Source of the DNA: Proteles cristata cristata
Lineage: Eukaryota; Chordata; Mammalia; Carnivora; Hyaenidae
NCBI GenBank assembly: GCA_017311185.1
Contig: JAESUZ010004534.1
Location: forward strand, 1,116,001 to 1,180,000
Direction: 5' to 3'
Length of the DNA: 64,000 bases
Both the position numbers and the translations under genes were made by a program. Positions 24,905-36,745 of this stretch are shown here, piece by piece (the stretch's first letter is position 1; each line of letters begins with the position of its first letter). The notes under the pieces were generated by a model. The model worked only from the letters and a program-made list of their open reading frames with translations, was not told the DNA's origin and did no database searches.

Positions 24905-26740
24905 GAAGATTCTGAGATGACGGCAGACTAGGAAACATTGGGAATCTCTCTTCCCTCCAAGATGACAATTTTACTGACAGAATCTCTCTGATATAACTAG
25001 TTAGAACTCCAGGTCAGTCAAAGGGCTGCAAACTTCTGGGTTAAAGATGGATGTTAAATTGTAATCAATCTTGGTCAATTTCAGCTCTTAGCAGAGTAGC
25101 AGCTACTCACTCCCCACCCCATCTCCAGCACCTGGCGAGCAGCTTGGCACGTGTTCCTGGAGCAGCTTCCACACAGCTTGTGGAAGCCGGGGAAGGCAAA
25201 AAAAAAAGGACCCTGTCCTCCAAATACTAGGGATCCATGCTATGATGACTGATGACTGCTTCTGATCACAGAGGTGCAGACAAAAAGGAGGACAGTCATC
25301 TTTACTGCACCTCCTCCCAGTGTTGGAAGCCCCTCCCTCTGGCTGAAGGGACTTCCAGGGGATTTAAAGAGTCAGTATCCCCATTTCCCGCCTTCATTTT
25401 CTGCTTTTCCCCTTTCAGGAGCCAGACACTAAAGACTAAGACATTCAAAAACAACTGCATTTATGAGGAAAAGTGGAAAGTGACCATACATACCCAGGGA
25501 AATGCTCAGAAAAGACCAAAGAAGACTACATTTAAACCTCAAGCTGATCAGCTGACCACTGGCACAGAGACAGCCTATAACAAATAAAGACCGATGACAA
25601 CGATGATGACGACAAAAGAGTAAACGGCTGGGGAAAGAGGAGACTCTGACTTCCAGAGTTACCACATTATCAGATTCAAATGTCCAATGTTCAACAACAA
25701 CAGAACATCACAAGTCATATGCAGAAACAGAGATGTATGGTCTTCTCAAAGAAAAGAATTAGCAGAATATGACCATGAAAAGGACCTAATGGCAGATATA
25801 GTACACTGAGACTTTAAAACAACTCTCTCTTAAAGGTCCAAAAAACCAAAGGAAGATGTGGACAAAGTCAAGAAAACAATGTGTAAATAAAATGAAAATA
25901 TTAAAAACTTAAAAGGAAATGAAAAATTCTAGAGCTAAGAAATACAATAACTGAAATGAAAAACTCACTAGAAGGATTAAAAGGCAGATTTGAGCTGGCA
26001 GAAGAATCCGCCAACTTGAGAATAAGACCAGAGAAATTCTTGAGTATGAAGAACAGAAAGAATGAAGAAAGGTGAACACAGCCGAAGGGTCCTGTGGGTC
26101 ACCATCCAGCAGACAAATGTATTCATCACGGTACTCCCAATAGCAGAGAGGGAGAACAGGGTAGAGACAAAACATGAATAATGGCTGAAAATTTCCCAAA
26201 TTTGACGACAGGCATTAATGTAAATATTCAACAAGCTCAATGGTGTCCAATTAAAGTGAACTCAAAGACCCACATGAAGACACATTATAGTCAAACTTTT
26301 CAAAAGCCAAAGATAAAGAGAAATCTTGAAAATATCAACAGAAAAACAAATCATCACCTCCAAAGGATATTTAATAAGATTGTCAGATTTTCATCAGAAA
26401 ATGCAGAGGCCAGAGGCAGTAAGCTGATATATTCAAAGTGCTAAAAATAAACCCCAAAACTGTCAATAAGAATCCTAAATCCGTCAAAAGTGGATTAAGA
26501 CATTAAAACTGGACATTAAGACATTCACAGATAAATAAAAGCTGAGGCAGTTTATGAGTTTGTGACCACTAGACCTGCCCTGCAATAAACGCTGAAGGCA
26601 GTCTTGCAAGTTGAAATCAAAGGACTCTAGATAGTATAAGGAAGCCACGTGAATAAATGCCTCAATAAAGGTAAATACATGGATGATAATAAAAGCTAAT
26701 ATTATAACTTTGGTTTGAAACTCCACATTTGTTTTCTACA
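24905..26740 (+). mobile_element. Old L1 5' UTR/ORF1-like region (L1M or HAL1)
   Basis: Agatgacggcagactaggaa resembles an L1 5' end. It is followed by ORF1-like actgaaatgaaaaactcact, ataatggctgaaaatttccc, cattatagtcaaacttttca and ccactagacctgccctgcaa, all in HAL1/L1 order. Frames are interrupted. Confidence 0.7.
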
Positions 26741-26849
26741 TAATTTAAGAAACTAATACATTTAAAAGAATCATTAGTTTATGGTTTGGGGCACAGAATG
26801 TATGAAGATGTAATTCTGTGACATCAACACCTGCATCCAGGGAACCACT

Positions 26850-27440
26850 GATCTACTTCCTCTCATACATTTGCCTTTACTAGAAAGTTCAAATAAAATT
26901 ATAGATTATATAGTCTTTTTTAACTGGTTTCTCTTAGCATGACTTTTTTAGATTTTTGCATGGTCATACATGTATCAGTACTTCTTTCTTTTTTGCTGCT
27001 AAAGAGTATTCCATTGTATGAATACACCACAATTATTTATCCAATTACCACTTAATGTACATTATTCTAGCTGGTGTGTATTAGTGTAGCAATGTGATTT
27101 CTGTCTTTCTCTAGTGATGAATGATGCCAAACACCTTCTCACAAACTTACTGTCATTCATATAACTTCTGTAATAAAGATTTTACTTATTTAATGGGGTG
27201 TCAGGCTTATTTTTGAGTTTTAAGATTTATACATTATAGACCCAAGTCCCTTTTCTATACATATCTATATATCTCTGGATACATTCTACCATTTGCTATA
27301 TATATTATTTTATAATTTTATATTTATATTATATTTTATATATATTTATATTATATTTTAAATTTATATTTTATAAATTTGTCAATGGTATCTTTTAAAG
27401 AACAAAAGTTTTCATATGTTTTAAATTCTTTAATAAAAAT
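26850..27440 (-). mobile_element. Old L1 3'-UTR fragment
   Basis: Reverse L1 3' UTR: ggtttctcttagcatgactt, gtatcagtacttctttcttt and gagtattccattgtatgaat. Ends in AT-rich low-complexity sequence (27290-27385). Confidence 0.7.
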
Positions 27441-27950
27441 AAAAAATATGCTTCTAAAGACTAAAGAATAAAAGAAATATTCACAACATAATTATCACAA
27501 TCAAAAAAAATAAAAGTCAAACTATATTCCTAGTATGACTCTAGGTAAGGCATATACATACCACATATATGTATGTCTATAAATAGACAAACATATATAC
27601 ACTTAGAAGGGAATACATCCAAATGTGAAAAAGTGCTTCCTGAACAGTTTGTGAGATTACAAGTAATTTTTATTCTTTTCCTTTTTAAACCTTTTTCAGA
27701 TTCTTGTCAATGGTAAGTCAGTACTCGCTGAAAATAACTTGAATATATTTCTTCAAGATCAAACCACTGAATCATTAGTAACCCTCAGAGCTTCAGAAAT
27801 GATCAAGGTCCAAATAACATCTGAAGGTCATCAGGATATGAATACTATATTTATCAAAAGAATAATACAAAATAATACAAGGTATGATTCTGGATTTAAA
27901 ATAGAAGCTAGATACATACATTCCTCCAAAACATCCCTCTCACAACAGAG
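27440..27950. other. Intron sequence, nothing recognised
   Basis: AT-rich; no splice-flanked open exon or repeat ends seen. Confidence 0.45.
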
Positions 27951-28150
27951 CTTGATGGAAACAAACTACAATAATGGAAGGTTCTTTCTACTGCTCAATT
28001 CCGTAGCCACTAACCACAGTACAGCAGTCGCTACAGAGCACATGAAACGAGACTGGTCTACACAGATAGTGGCACTGAAACGTGCCTGAGGAATTGGACC
28101 TTAATTTCAATTCAGTTAAGCACACATGGCCAATGACTACTACACTGGCC
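27950..28150. mobile_element. Possible hAT-like DNA transposon remnant
   Basis: Attccgtagccactaaccac and acacatggccaatgactact resemble the paired ends of a common hAT-type remnant. The family is not assigned. Confidence 0.4.
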
Positions 28151-28412
28151 ATCACAACATTAGGGGAAAAAAACAAACAGAATCATGGCTTTATTGCCTA
28201 CTTTCCTCCTCCTTTCATCATTCAATAATTTACTGATATTCTATAATCTCTCATTTCTCTTTAGACATATCAAAACATGATTAAAAAAAAAGATCATACA
28301 GGATTCTACTTATGGGTATTTATCCAAGGGAAACCAAAACACTAATTCAAAAAGATATATGAACCCCTATGTTTATTGCAGCATTATTTACAATAGCCAT
28401 TTCCTACATAGA

Positions 28413-28515
28413 TACACACACACACACACACACACAAACAAGAGAGGGAGGAAGGGAAAGAGGGGGAGAGACGGAGAAGGAGGGAGGGAGGGAGGGGGGA
28501 GAGAGAGAGAGAGAA
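28413..28515 (+). repeat. (CA)n plus (GGGA)n-rich tract in L1
   Basis: CA repeat followed by gagggaggaagggaaagagg and a GA repeat up to about 28515. Confidence 0.95.
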
Positions 28516-28791
28516 TTACTCAACCGTAAAAAAGAATGAGATCTTGCCATGGGAAACAACATAGATGGACCTAGAGGGTATAATGTTAAGTGAAATAAGT
28601 CAGAGAAAGACAAATACCATATGATTTCACTTACATGTGGACTCTAAAAAATAAAACAAACAAAAAGCAGAAAGAGACCCATGAATATAGACAACTGACG
28701 GTTGCCACAGGAGAGGGGAAGAGGGGTATGGGTAAAGTGGGTGAAGGAGAGCAGAAGGTACAGGCTTCCAGGTATGGAATGAATAGGTCCT

Positions 28792-29020
28792 GGGGCGCCT
28801 GGGTGGCTTAGTCGGTTAAGCGTCCGACTTTCGCTTAGGTCATGATCTCGCGGTTCGTGGGTTCGAGCCCCGCGTCAGGCTCTGTGCTGACTGCCAGCTC
28901 AGAGCCTGGAGCCTGTTTCAGAGTCTGTGTCTCCCTCTCTCTCTGACCCTCCCCTGTTCACACTGTCTCTCTCTCTATTCTAGAAATAAAAAAAATTAAA
29001 AAAAAATTAAAAAAAAAAAG
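28792..29020 (+). mobile_element. Young-type felid SINE
   Basis: Head ggggcgcctgggtggcttag, then gactttcgcttaggtcatga and gctgactgccagctcagagc. Duplication gaatgaataggtcc (28777-28790) / gaatgaacaggtcc (29021-29034). Confidence 0.98.
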
Positions 29021-29221
29021 GAATGAACAGGTCCATATGAAAGCTACAGCATATGGAATATAGTCAATGGTATTGTAAGAGTGTTGTATGATGACAGACG
29101 GTTACTCTGTTTACGGTGTTATATGTTTATAGCATATATTATAGAGCTGTTCAATCAATATGCTGTATACCTGAAACTAACATAACATTGTATGTCAACT
29201 ATACTTCAATTAAAAAAGAGG

Positions 29222-30130
29222 TAAGAAAAAAATATCATCAATTAAGCTTCCTATACCTTCTCTTGAGAATTAGAACAAATGAAAAGTACTATTTATTCCA
29301 AGATTTTCTGAGAAAAAAGTTAGCCATTAAGATACAGGCAAAACCCAATTTACTTTTCCTCTACCTACTTCTTCAGGGGGTAATCTGAATTTCTGATCTG
29401 TGTTCTTCAGAGCTCTCAGTCACCTGCCATTTTTATCTTTGTTCTTTCTCTTATGGAAAAGCAAAAAGAATGGGAAAAAAAAGTTGAAGTGACACAGTTT
29501 TATCAACAACATCACTCTAGCAACTAATAGACTGTACTCACCAAAGTAGTATTATGCTAGCAAGGACACAGACATTCATATTAAGTAATTCTGTCACTTA
29601 GAGGCAGTAATGTCATAATGACTTTGTTTTGTTTGCCCTTGTGATATAAAGGATATTTTTTCTTTCACTTACATTAGGAGGAAACTAAAAGGTATACTTA
29701 GGGCTCACAAATAACTAACTCAACCTGCTGTTAACTCCTTCTGGTATCTTATAAATGAATTTCCTATATTTATGTGCATTTCAACTGCTCATATTCAATC
29801 CTAACTTTTTGTACTGTAACACTTTTCAAAACTTTGCTTAAGATTAACAAATGAAGTTATAAAACAAAAATAATAAATACAAATTATTTAAACACATATT
29901 CCATAGGGCTTCAGAGTATCTTCTTACCTCTAATAATGTCCAAATTTGCAGGGTCAAGATCCTTTTTTCTGGATTAAAAAAATCATTTGAACAAAACAGA
30001 AGCAATACCACTTTTAAACAGTATGATTTTTATTATACTTCTCCAAACACCCACAAGATTCAGTCACAAGATTCAGAACTATGACCAGTTATACCATTTA
30101 TCAGCTATTTTCTTTTTGATGATGTTAAGA
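29222..30130. other. Intron sequence, nothing recognised
   Basis: AT-rich flank below the 30348 exon; no repeat with confident landmarks. Confidence 0.5.
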
Positions 30131-30191
30131 ATATTTTTAATGTTTGTTTGTTTGTTTATAGAATCCCAAGCAGGCCTCACACAGTCAGAAT
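30131..30191 (-). mobile_element. CAN-SINE 3' fragment
   Basis: Tttttaatgtttgtttgttt then agaatcccaagcaggcctca. The tRNA-like head is missing. Confidence 0.75.
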
Positions 30192-30347
30192 ATCAGTAAT
30201 AAAAAAAAATCAAACTACCCAGTTAAACCATGAGGGAAAGTTCTGAACAGTCTCTTTATTAAAGAGGATAACTTATCAGCTATTTTATATGATCAGATTA
30301 TCAGTGTTTTTATGTTCATTTATGCTGTTTTAAACAATCTAACATAC

Positions 30348-30456
30348 CTTGAACTTTCATGTTCTTGAAAGTGTTGTGCTCTTAGTTGGGATGCCACGAA
30401 CAATGACGATGCTATTGCCAACAGCTGGCTTCTCTCGTTCTCAGTTAACTGGTGTC
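30348..30456 (-). CDS. PCCA: PCCA internal exon, start of BT (linker) domain
   Basis: This is the PCCA exon after 44563-44673. On the minus strand the acceptor is gattgatttccctcag and the donor is CAAG|gtatgtta, both strong. The 109-nt exon is open in only one frame, the one that joins the upstream exon: G plus GA makes Gly, giving [13 protein letters not shown]. It continues [16 protein letters not shown] and [10 protein letters not shown], with AG left over for an Arg codon in the next exon. In known PCC structures this is the long helix starting the BT domain, which links the carboxylase part to the biotin carrier and contacts PCCB. The human exon, recalled as ending at c.1643, would be 103 nt with a shorter end (QENSR). 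The cat exon appears to carry six extra in-frame bases just before the donor. The next exon (MPVIKPD in human) was not found downstream and should lie beyond position 1. Confidence 0.96.
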
Positions 30457-30534
30457 CTGAGGGAAATCAATCAATCAATTACATACATCATGTGAACATT
30501 TAGTGCCTCAATCTTACAGAATTACTAGTCATTC

Positions 30535-30650
30535 AAATAAGTATTTTATCAAACATCTATTATAGAGATAGTATTATCCCAGACACTGGGGCAAACACTG
30601 GGGAGGGAAGAGAACAAGATTATTCAAATAAGACCAAAAAACCCAAGTGA
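30535..30650 (-). repeat. L2/MIR-like 3' fragment
   Basis: Atctattatagagatagtat then cagacactggggcaaacact and agagaacaagattattc resemble a reversed L2-type end. Confidence 0.45.
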
Positions 30651-30834
30651 CCCTATCAATTAGCTATAGGGATTTGGTAATAGACCCCTCAATGGCCTGG
30701 ATAAACTGCAAGCTTACAGGCTTTGAAAAGTTCCTGATGGTCTCTAGTACTTAAGTAGCCATGAAAATGTCTCACATGATTCCATACTTACCCTACCTGA
30801 GGATTACAAAAATTCGGTCTTAGTCTTCTCAAAA

Positions 30835-31035
30835 CATACAGTCTACAACAGCACCTCTCAAAATGGGTCCTATGGGCTATCAGGAGTCCCCAAGAACCTT
30901 CGAGGGCTGCAAGGCTCAAACTACTTTCATAATAATGCTACAATTAATTTGCTTTCTCACCCCCTGATCCAAGAGATATATGTGTGGTGACATCATTGCT
31001 CTGATGTCAATATATAATGGACTTATTATTGGTAC
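30835..31035. mobile_element. Possible hAT-like remnant
   Basis: Ggctatcaggagtccccaag, aaactactttcataataatg and tgacatcattgctctgatgt follow a known hAT remnant order. Tentative. Confidence 0.4.
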
Positions 31036-31099
31036 TTTAAACATAAATTTTAAAAAATAAAAACAAATAAAAATAAATATTTTTAAAGCTCCCAATGTT

Positions 31100-31143
31100 T
31101 TTCTTTTTAAAAAATGTTTTAAATTATTTTTAATACTTGTGTC

Positions 31144-31200
<57 letters not shown>

Positions 31201-31367
31201 GCGAGAGCGCGAGAGAGCGAGCTATGGAGGGGCAGAAAAAGAGGGTGATAGAGAGTCCAAAGCTTGCTCCGCACTGCTGAGCTGGACATGGAACCTGAAC
31301 CCACTAACTGTGGGATCATGACCTGAGCCAAAGTCAGATGCTTAACTGACTGAACCACCCAGGCGCC
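31100..31367 (-). mobile_element. CAN-SINE with expanded GT/GA tract
   Basis: Reverse head actgaaccacccaggcgccc ends at 31367. The CT-rich part (seen as GA) is expanded, with (GT)n(GA)n at 31141-31196. Confidence 0.94.
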
Positions 31368-31594
31368 CTTCTTTTTTTAATGTTTATTTATTTATTTTGA
31401 GAGAAATAGGGAACACATGTGCTAGCAAGGGAGGAGCAGAAAGGGAGAGAATTCCAAGCAGACTCTGCACTATTGTGGGGAAGAGGGTGGCCTCAATTGA
31501 TGGGGGTGGCCTCAATCCCACAAACTGGGGGATCATGACCTGAGCTAAAATCAGGAGTTGAACACTTAACTGACTGAGCCACCCAGGCTCCCCT
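31368..31594 (-). mobile_element. CAN-SINE joined to the previous one
   Basis: Reverse head ctgagccacccaggctcccc ends at 31594. The outer flank agctcccaatgttttt (31086-31101) / agctcctaagtttt (after 31594) encloses both SINEs. It contains an imperfect repeat of gggggtggcctcaat. Confidence 0.93.
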
Positions 31595-31689
31595 GAAGCT
31601 CCTAAGTTTTCATTTATAATACAGTAGCTATCAATGGATATAACCACAAAAGCTCTTTGGAGAATAAAGAGGACCAGTAAAATGATTTC

Positions 31690-32098
31690 CGGCTTCACTA
31701 CACATCAGAATCACCTGCATTAAAGCAGAGATTCCTGTGTTTCATCTGAAGACACTGAATGATAGTAAGTCTAGGATGCAGCCCAAGAACTTGCATTTGT
31801 TTTTTTTATTTTAATGTTTTATTTATTTCTGAGAGAGAGAGAGGGGCAATGTGAGCAGGGGAGGGTCAGAGAGAGAGAGGGAGATACAGAATCTGAAGCA
31901 GGCTCCAGGCTCTGAGCTAGCTGTCAGCACAGAGCCCAACACGGGGCTCGAAACCACAAACTGTAAGATCATAACCTGAGCCAAAGTCAAATGATTAACC
32001 GACTGAGCCACCAAAGCGCCCCAAAACTTGCATTTCTAACAAGCTTCTGGGTGGTGCTGATGCTGCACATCTACAAATCTGTTTGAAGAACTATTTTA
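31690..32098. mobile_element. MER5A (hAT-Charlie) split by a SINE
   Basis: Acatcagaatcacctgcatt before the SINE and aacaagcttctgggtggtgc, tgatgctgcacatctacaaa after it match MER5A. The SINE occupies 31799-32022. Confidence 0.75.
31799..32022 (-). mobile_element. CAN-SINE inside MER5A
   Basis: Reverse head gactgagccaccaaagcgcc. Duplication aagaacttgcattt (31785-31798) / aaaacttgcattt (32023-32035). Confidence 0.96.
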
Positions 32099-32099
32099 G

Positions 32100-32784
32100 A
32101 CACATGTTTATCAAACTGTGTAATACAAACCACTTAAGTAGTTCATGAGGCCACTTTGGTGGGTCATGAGCAGAAAGACAAATTACGTGAAAACTTTGCA
32201 TACCGAGTATTTCATGGATGTGTGTACACTAAATCATGATCAGAAGAGATTTCCTACAGTGGTTCAAATACTCACTACTCTAGACACATTTGCACACTGT
32301 ATATCATCAGCAGGAAAAAAAGGCAATACATTATGAGAATCCTTTCAACTGTAGGACACTGGTTCAGTGTCTCACTTGGTCTAATTACTAGCTGCACTAA
32401 GATAATATTGGGAAAGGAGATTCCCAAATAAAACTCACCATTACTACATCTCACAGAGATATTGACACAATGTATATATGAATGTTAATCCTTTTATTGA
32501 TACTGGAACAGATTTGCCAATTTCAGCACCAAATTTCTATCTGATATAAGCCTGCTGAAAACTTACCTACTTCTACAATTTCATTTCTACAACTTAAGAG
32601 TCTCTCAGGTAATTTTAACAGAGTGGTGCTGCAAAGACGATCTGTCTGATCCTCCACGTAGTGCAAGGGTCCCTTCTACAGCACTGTTAGATACATGGTT
32701 ATCTAGAATCGATAGTACTCCAACAGCTGGAAAGTGAAAAAGATTTCTAAATAGTTACTTTTCATACTGAATCAGACTGTTTCT
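32100..32784. other. Intron sequence, nothing recognised
   Basis: No confident repeat or exon. Confidence 0.45.
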
Positions 32785-32979
32785 ATAAACTTTTTTTAGA
32801 TTTTGAGAGAGAGAGAGAGATAACAAGTGGGGGAGAGGCAGAGGGAGAGACAGAATCTCAAGCAGCCTCCACACTCAGCACAGAGCCCCAAAAAGGGCTC
32901 AACCCTACGACCCTGGGATCATGATCTGAGCTGAAATCGAGAGTTGGACGCTCAACTAACTGAACCATTCAGGAGCTCT
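32785..32979 (-). mobile_element. CAN-SINE
   Basis: Duplication gaatcagactgtttct (32769-32784) / gagtcaaactgtttct (32980-32995). The head is diverged (ctgaaccattcaggagctc). Confidence 0.95.
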
Positions 32980-32995
32980 GAGTCAAACTGTTTCT

Positions 32996-33787
32996 TTGTG
33001 ACTTTCACCCAGCTTTTCCAATCTGAAGTAACATCGAGTAAGTCTATTCTAATTCTGTTCTTTGCTATGATTATACATTATCAATCTTGAAGGATATAGA
33101 CTGCAGTTCTACACTCTGCCACTCATTAAAATGGTTTTATATCTTGACCATCCTTGGAATATCTAGCCACATTGAAAAGATAGTATTCAGGTCCAAAGTG
33201 GCAGTGTAGAAGGTACTTTATCATAACTATTCTTATGATAATGGTCCTAGCATAAGGCTACTCTTGATCACAGATCAGAGGGGCCTTGACTCCTGTTGTT
33301 CTCTTATGGCCTGATGCCCACACATGTTGGCCCTGGCTCGGAAACCCAGACTCCTTCCGAATGTTCTTCATTACTATGCCCTCTGATTTTTCCCCTGGTG
33401 AAATCTCTGGCCCAGCTGGCCCTGGTGTCTTGCAATCCATGTTCCAAATGTTGTTTCTAACTAAGTTGGACTAAAATCCAGCCGAACCACCTGGACCTGA
33501 GAGCGGGCCCAAGGCAGAAAGGGGCCCTGATTGAATCTTAGGTTTAAGATGATGATTAGTTCATCACCTGACACTTTTACCAGAGTGATAGATATATAGT
33601 ACTCTCTACCAATTACAAAAGTAACCCATTTTGTGCTAGAAACAGTCCACAAATAAACACAGATCAGTGCACAGGGCTCAACAGCTGGGCAAAGCTGATG
33701 ACAGCTGTATTATTTCATATTAATGAGTCTCCTGTTCTCAAGGCTAACCACCTACAGTTCCTTCAAAGTTCTTGACGTGAGATGGAT
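32996..33787. other. Intron sequence, nothing recognised
   Basis: Mixed composition, somewhat GC-richer at 33260-33530. Open frames on both strands at 33258-33474 have no recognisable motif or splice support. Confidence 0.45.
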
Positions 33788-33799
33788 CTCATACCATCT

Positions 33800-34014
33800 T
33801 TTTTTTTTTTTTAGCATTCTTTAAAATGTGTATTTATTTTTGAGAGAGAGACAGACTGAGTGTGGGAGGGGCGGAGAGAGAGGAAGACAGAATCCAAAGC
33901 AGGATCTAGGCTCCGAGCTGTCAGCACAGAGCCCGACATGCGGCTTGAACTCACAAATCGCAAGATTATGACTTGAGCTATAGTTGGACACTCAACAACT
34001 GAGCCACCCAGGGG
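33800..34014 (-). mobile_element. CAN-SINE
   Basis: Duplication ctcataccatct is exact at 33788-33799 and 34015-34026. Reverse head aactgagccacccagggg. Confidence 0.97.
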
Positions 34015-34174
34015 CTCATACCATCTCTAATTAGAGATTATGATTTTCATTATCATAATCACTTTCTTTTGTACACACCTAAAAAAAATTGGACAGATTT
34101 TTTTCAGTTCTTTTCTTAAAATGGTAACCTTCACAAATTGTGAGATAAAAGACTTAAAAATGTAAAGGGCTTGG

Positions 34175-34612
34175 GGTGCCCGGGTGGCTTAGTTGGTTAA
34201 GTATCTGACTTCAGCTCAGGTCATGATCTCACAGTTTGTGAGTTTGAGCTCTGTGTCAGGCTCTGTGTTGACAGCTCAGGGCCTGGAGCCTTCTTCATGT
34301 CTCCCTCTCTCTCTGTCCCTCCCCTGTTCTGTCTTCCAAAAAATGAATAAACATTTAATTTTTTCGTTTGTTTGTTTGTTTGTTTTTCTAGGAGAGAGAG
34401 AGAGAGACAGCATGAGCAGGGGAGGGTCAGAGAGAGAGGGAGTCACAGATTAAAACAGGCTCCAGGTTCTGAGCTGGCAGTCAGCACAGATCTCGACGCA
34501 GGGCTCGAACCCACGAACCGCGAGATCATGACCTAAGCGAAAGTCGGACGCTTAACCGACTAAGCCACCCAGGCGCCCCATGAATAAACATTTAAAAAAA
34601 TTTTTTTTTTTT
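34175..34612 (+). mobile_element. CAN-SINE split by a younger SINE
   Basis: Head tgcccgggtggcttagttgg. The tail is interrupted at 34358-34579. Outer duplication aatgtaaagggcttgg is exact at 34159-34174 and 34613-34628. Confidence 0.97.
34358..34579 (-). mobile_element. Young-type felid SINE inserted in another SINE's tail
   Basis: Inner duplication atgaataaacattta is exact at 34343-34357 and 34580-34594. The body has gacctaagcgaaagtcggac and intact CpGs. Confidence 0.97.
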
Positions 34613-34628
34613 AATGTAAAGGGCTTGG

Positions 34629-35404
34629 TCTAATATCAGAACCATGTTGAGGTAGTCTGTGCCTATAGGTTAAATAATCATCCTATGGCTCAATACAAGA
34701 CATTATTAGAGTGCATATAGTCTAATATTGATCAATATGTTACATGACAGTATATATGTAAAATACTCATTTAAATTTTTAGAAAGTAGTTATATTTGCT
34801 ATCCTTATAGGTTCCAAAGTATATTATAGACATGGTAATTTTTTTAACTTACAAAACATCCAGCTGTAAAGTTTCAACAAGTAATTTATGACTGACATAT
34901 GAAATCCAAAAATAATCTATGTTTTAGCTATTTAATGGACACTGGCCATACAAAATAATTTTAAATGAAAACTAATTTTTTAAAACAGCTTTCAATTTCA
35001 AGTTTATGGGCCATTTAGAATTCTTTAAAAATACTCAATCAGCACTTAGTACTTTGCCAAAGACAAAAACAAACAGAAGTTTTACAGAACACTATACAGA
35101 AAAATTTTATAAAACACAGTCATATCATGGGTTTTCTTTAGACATCTTTACACCACTCTTTTGAAAGATCATTCCAACGTCTAGGTAGTAACTAGACTCC
35201 TCAGTTTTATTCTAATTGTTTTTATGTTTTACAGTTACTCATTTTTTTAAAATTTGGCATAAAAGAAGGTTCTAACATTTCATATATAGTAAGAGGAAAA
35301 ATTCCCACATATACTAATTTCTGCTTATGAGCTCCCTATTCCATTGCACTGACATATTTAACCATATTTTTTGTTTCCTTTCAAATACTTCCATTCTTAA
35401 ATTT
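34629..35404. other. Intron sequence, nothing recognised
   Basis: AT-rich; no confident repeat or exon. Confidence 0.5.
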
Positions 35405-35614
35405 ATTTTTTTAAATGCTTGTTTATTTCTTTACAGATAGAGAAAGTATGGGTGGGAGGAGGAGAAGTAGAGAGAGCAGACAGGAGAATCCCAGGCAGGC
35501 TCTGCTGTCAGTGCAGAGCCTAACGTGGGGCTCCATCCCACAAACCATGAGATCATGACCTGAGGAGATATCAAGAGTCAGATGCTTAATGGACTGAGCC
35601 ACCCAGGCGCCCCC
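35405..35614 (-). mobile_element. CAN-SINE
   Basis: Reverse head ctgagccacccaggcgcccc, body ccacaaaccatgagatcatg. Confidence 0.94.
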
Positions 35615-35879
35615 CATTATATCACTTTATACCATACTGTTTAGATATAGAGCTTAGCGATACATTTTAATCCATGGAAGGTCAATTTTCCTCTATCATT
35701 CTTCATAATTTTCTTTAATATTTTCAGAAATTTATGCATACATATAATCTTTTAAATCATTTAATGTAATGGACCTTGTGAGTCTAACTGGAATGACATA
35801 AAGTCTGTGTATCAATTTGAGATAGAATGGCACTCCTACACCATTTGAATCTCCAAACAATAACTGATATGTTTAAAAT

Positions 35880-36186
35880 TTAACAACTCAGAAAACAACA
35901 GATGTTGGTGAGGATGTGTAGAAAGAGGAACCCTCTTACGTTGCTGGTGGGAATGCAAACTGGTACAGCCACTCTAGAAAACAGTATGGAGGTTCATCAA
36001 AAAGTAAAAAATAGAACTACCCAAGACCCAGCAAGTACACTACTAGCTATTCATCCAAACTATACAAAAATAGTCATTTGAAGGGTCACATGCACCCCAA
36101 TATGTACAGCAGCACTATCGCCAATAGCCAAATTATGGAAAGAATGAGCCCAAATATCCATGGACTGATGAATGGATAAAGAAGGT

Positions 36187-36229
<43 letters not shown>

Positions 36230-36235
36230 GTATAC
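35880..36235 (+). mobile_element. Carnivore L1 ORF2 C-terminal fragment
   Basis: Gttggtgaggatgtgtagaa, gctggtgggaatgcaaactg and tggactgatgaatggataaa follow the L1 order. It ends in a (GT)n tract at 36187-36230 and the 3' UTR is absent. Confidence 0.85.
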
Positions 36236-36745
36236 GAACAGGGTTCATTTCAAGCTGGCTCTTACTAACATAGTGAAGAGATATTAACTATGCATGTTTA
36301 TCTTACTGGATTCAGCCACCTTGTCAAACATGCCTTTGTAAGTCTAGAAATTTTTAGTAGTATCTTCTGGGTTTTCTAGGGATACAATTATATATGAAAG
36401 AAGAGAAAATTTTCTCTCTTCTTTTCAAAATTTTAAACCAACTTGGTTTTGGTCTTTTTGATATTCCAAAGCAATAAAAATGATTGATAGTAACAGTCAT
36501 TTTACAGAATTCATTTGTTCCTAATTTTAAGGAAAATTATTTTAGTATTTTGTCATTTAAAACTAGGTTTTAGTTTTCATTAAGTAGGTTTTTAAAAAAA
36601 TTTTATTTTATTTTGATTTCGAAAAATTTTTAATTAGAAAAGGCACTGAATTTTCAGCCAACAGCTTTTTAGCACCTACTTTTTTTGTAAACCATCACTT
36701 TTTATTTTATTCTAACTGTAATGGAGACCATTAACAAATTTAGGT
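36236..36745 (-). mobile_element. Old L1 ORF2 fragment
   Basis: Aagtctagaaatttttagta, tcttctgggttttctaggga resemble reversed L1 ORF2. Diverged and AT-rich. Confidence 0.5.

Larger units (their letters stand above)
28300..29222 (+). mobile_element. Carnivore L1 3' end
   Basis: Tgcagcattatttacaatag, ctcaaccgtaaaaaagaatg, aataagtcagagaaagacaa, and at the end atgctgtatacctgaaacta and gtatgtcaactatacttcaa. It is interrupted by a microsatellite and by the SINE at 28792-29020. No intact frame. Confidence 0.88.
1..30347 (-). other. PCCA: PCCA intron downstream of the 30348 exon (partial)
   Basis: Intron beginning with donor gtatgtta at 30347 and running past the window start without a recognisable next exon. 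It carries the oldest and most heavily nested repeat block of the window, at 8.4-16.9 kb. Confidence 0.85.
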
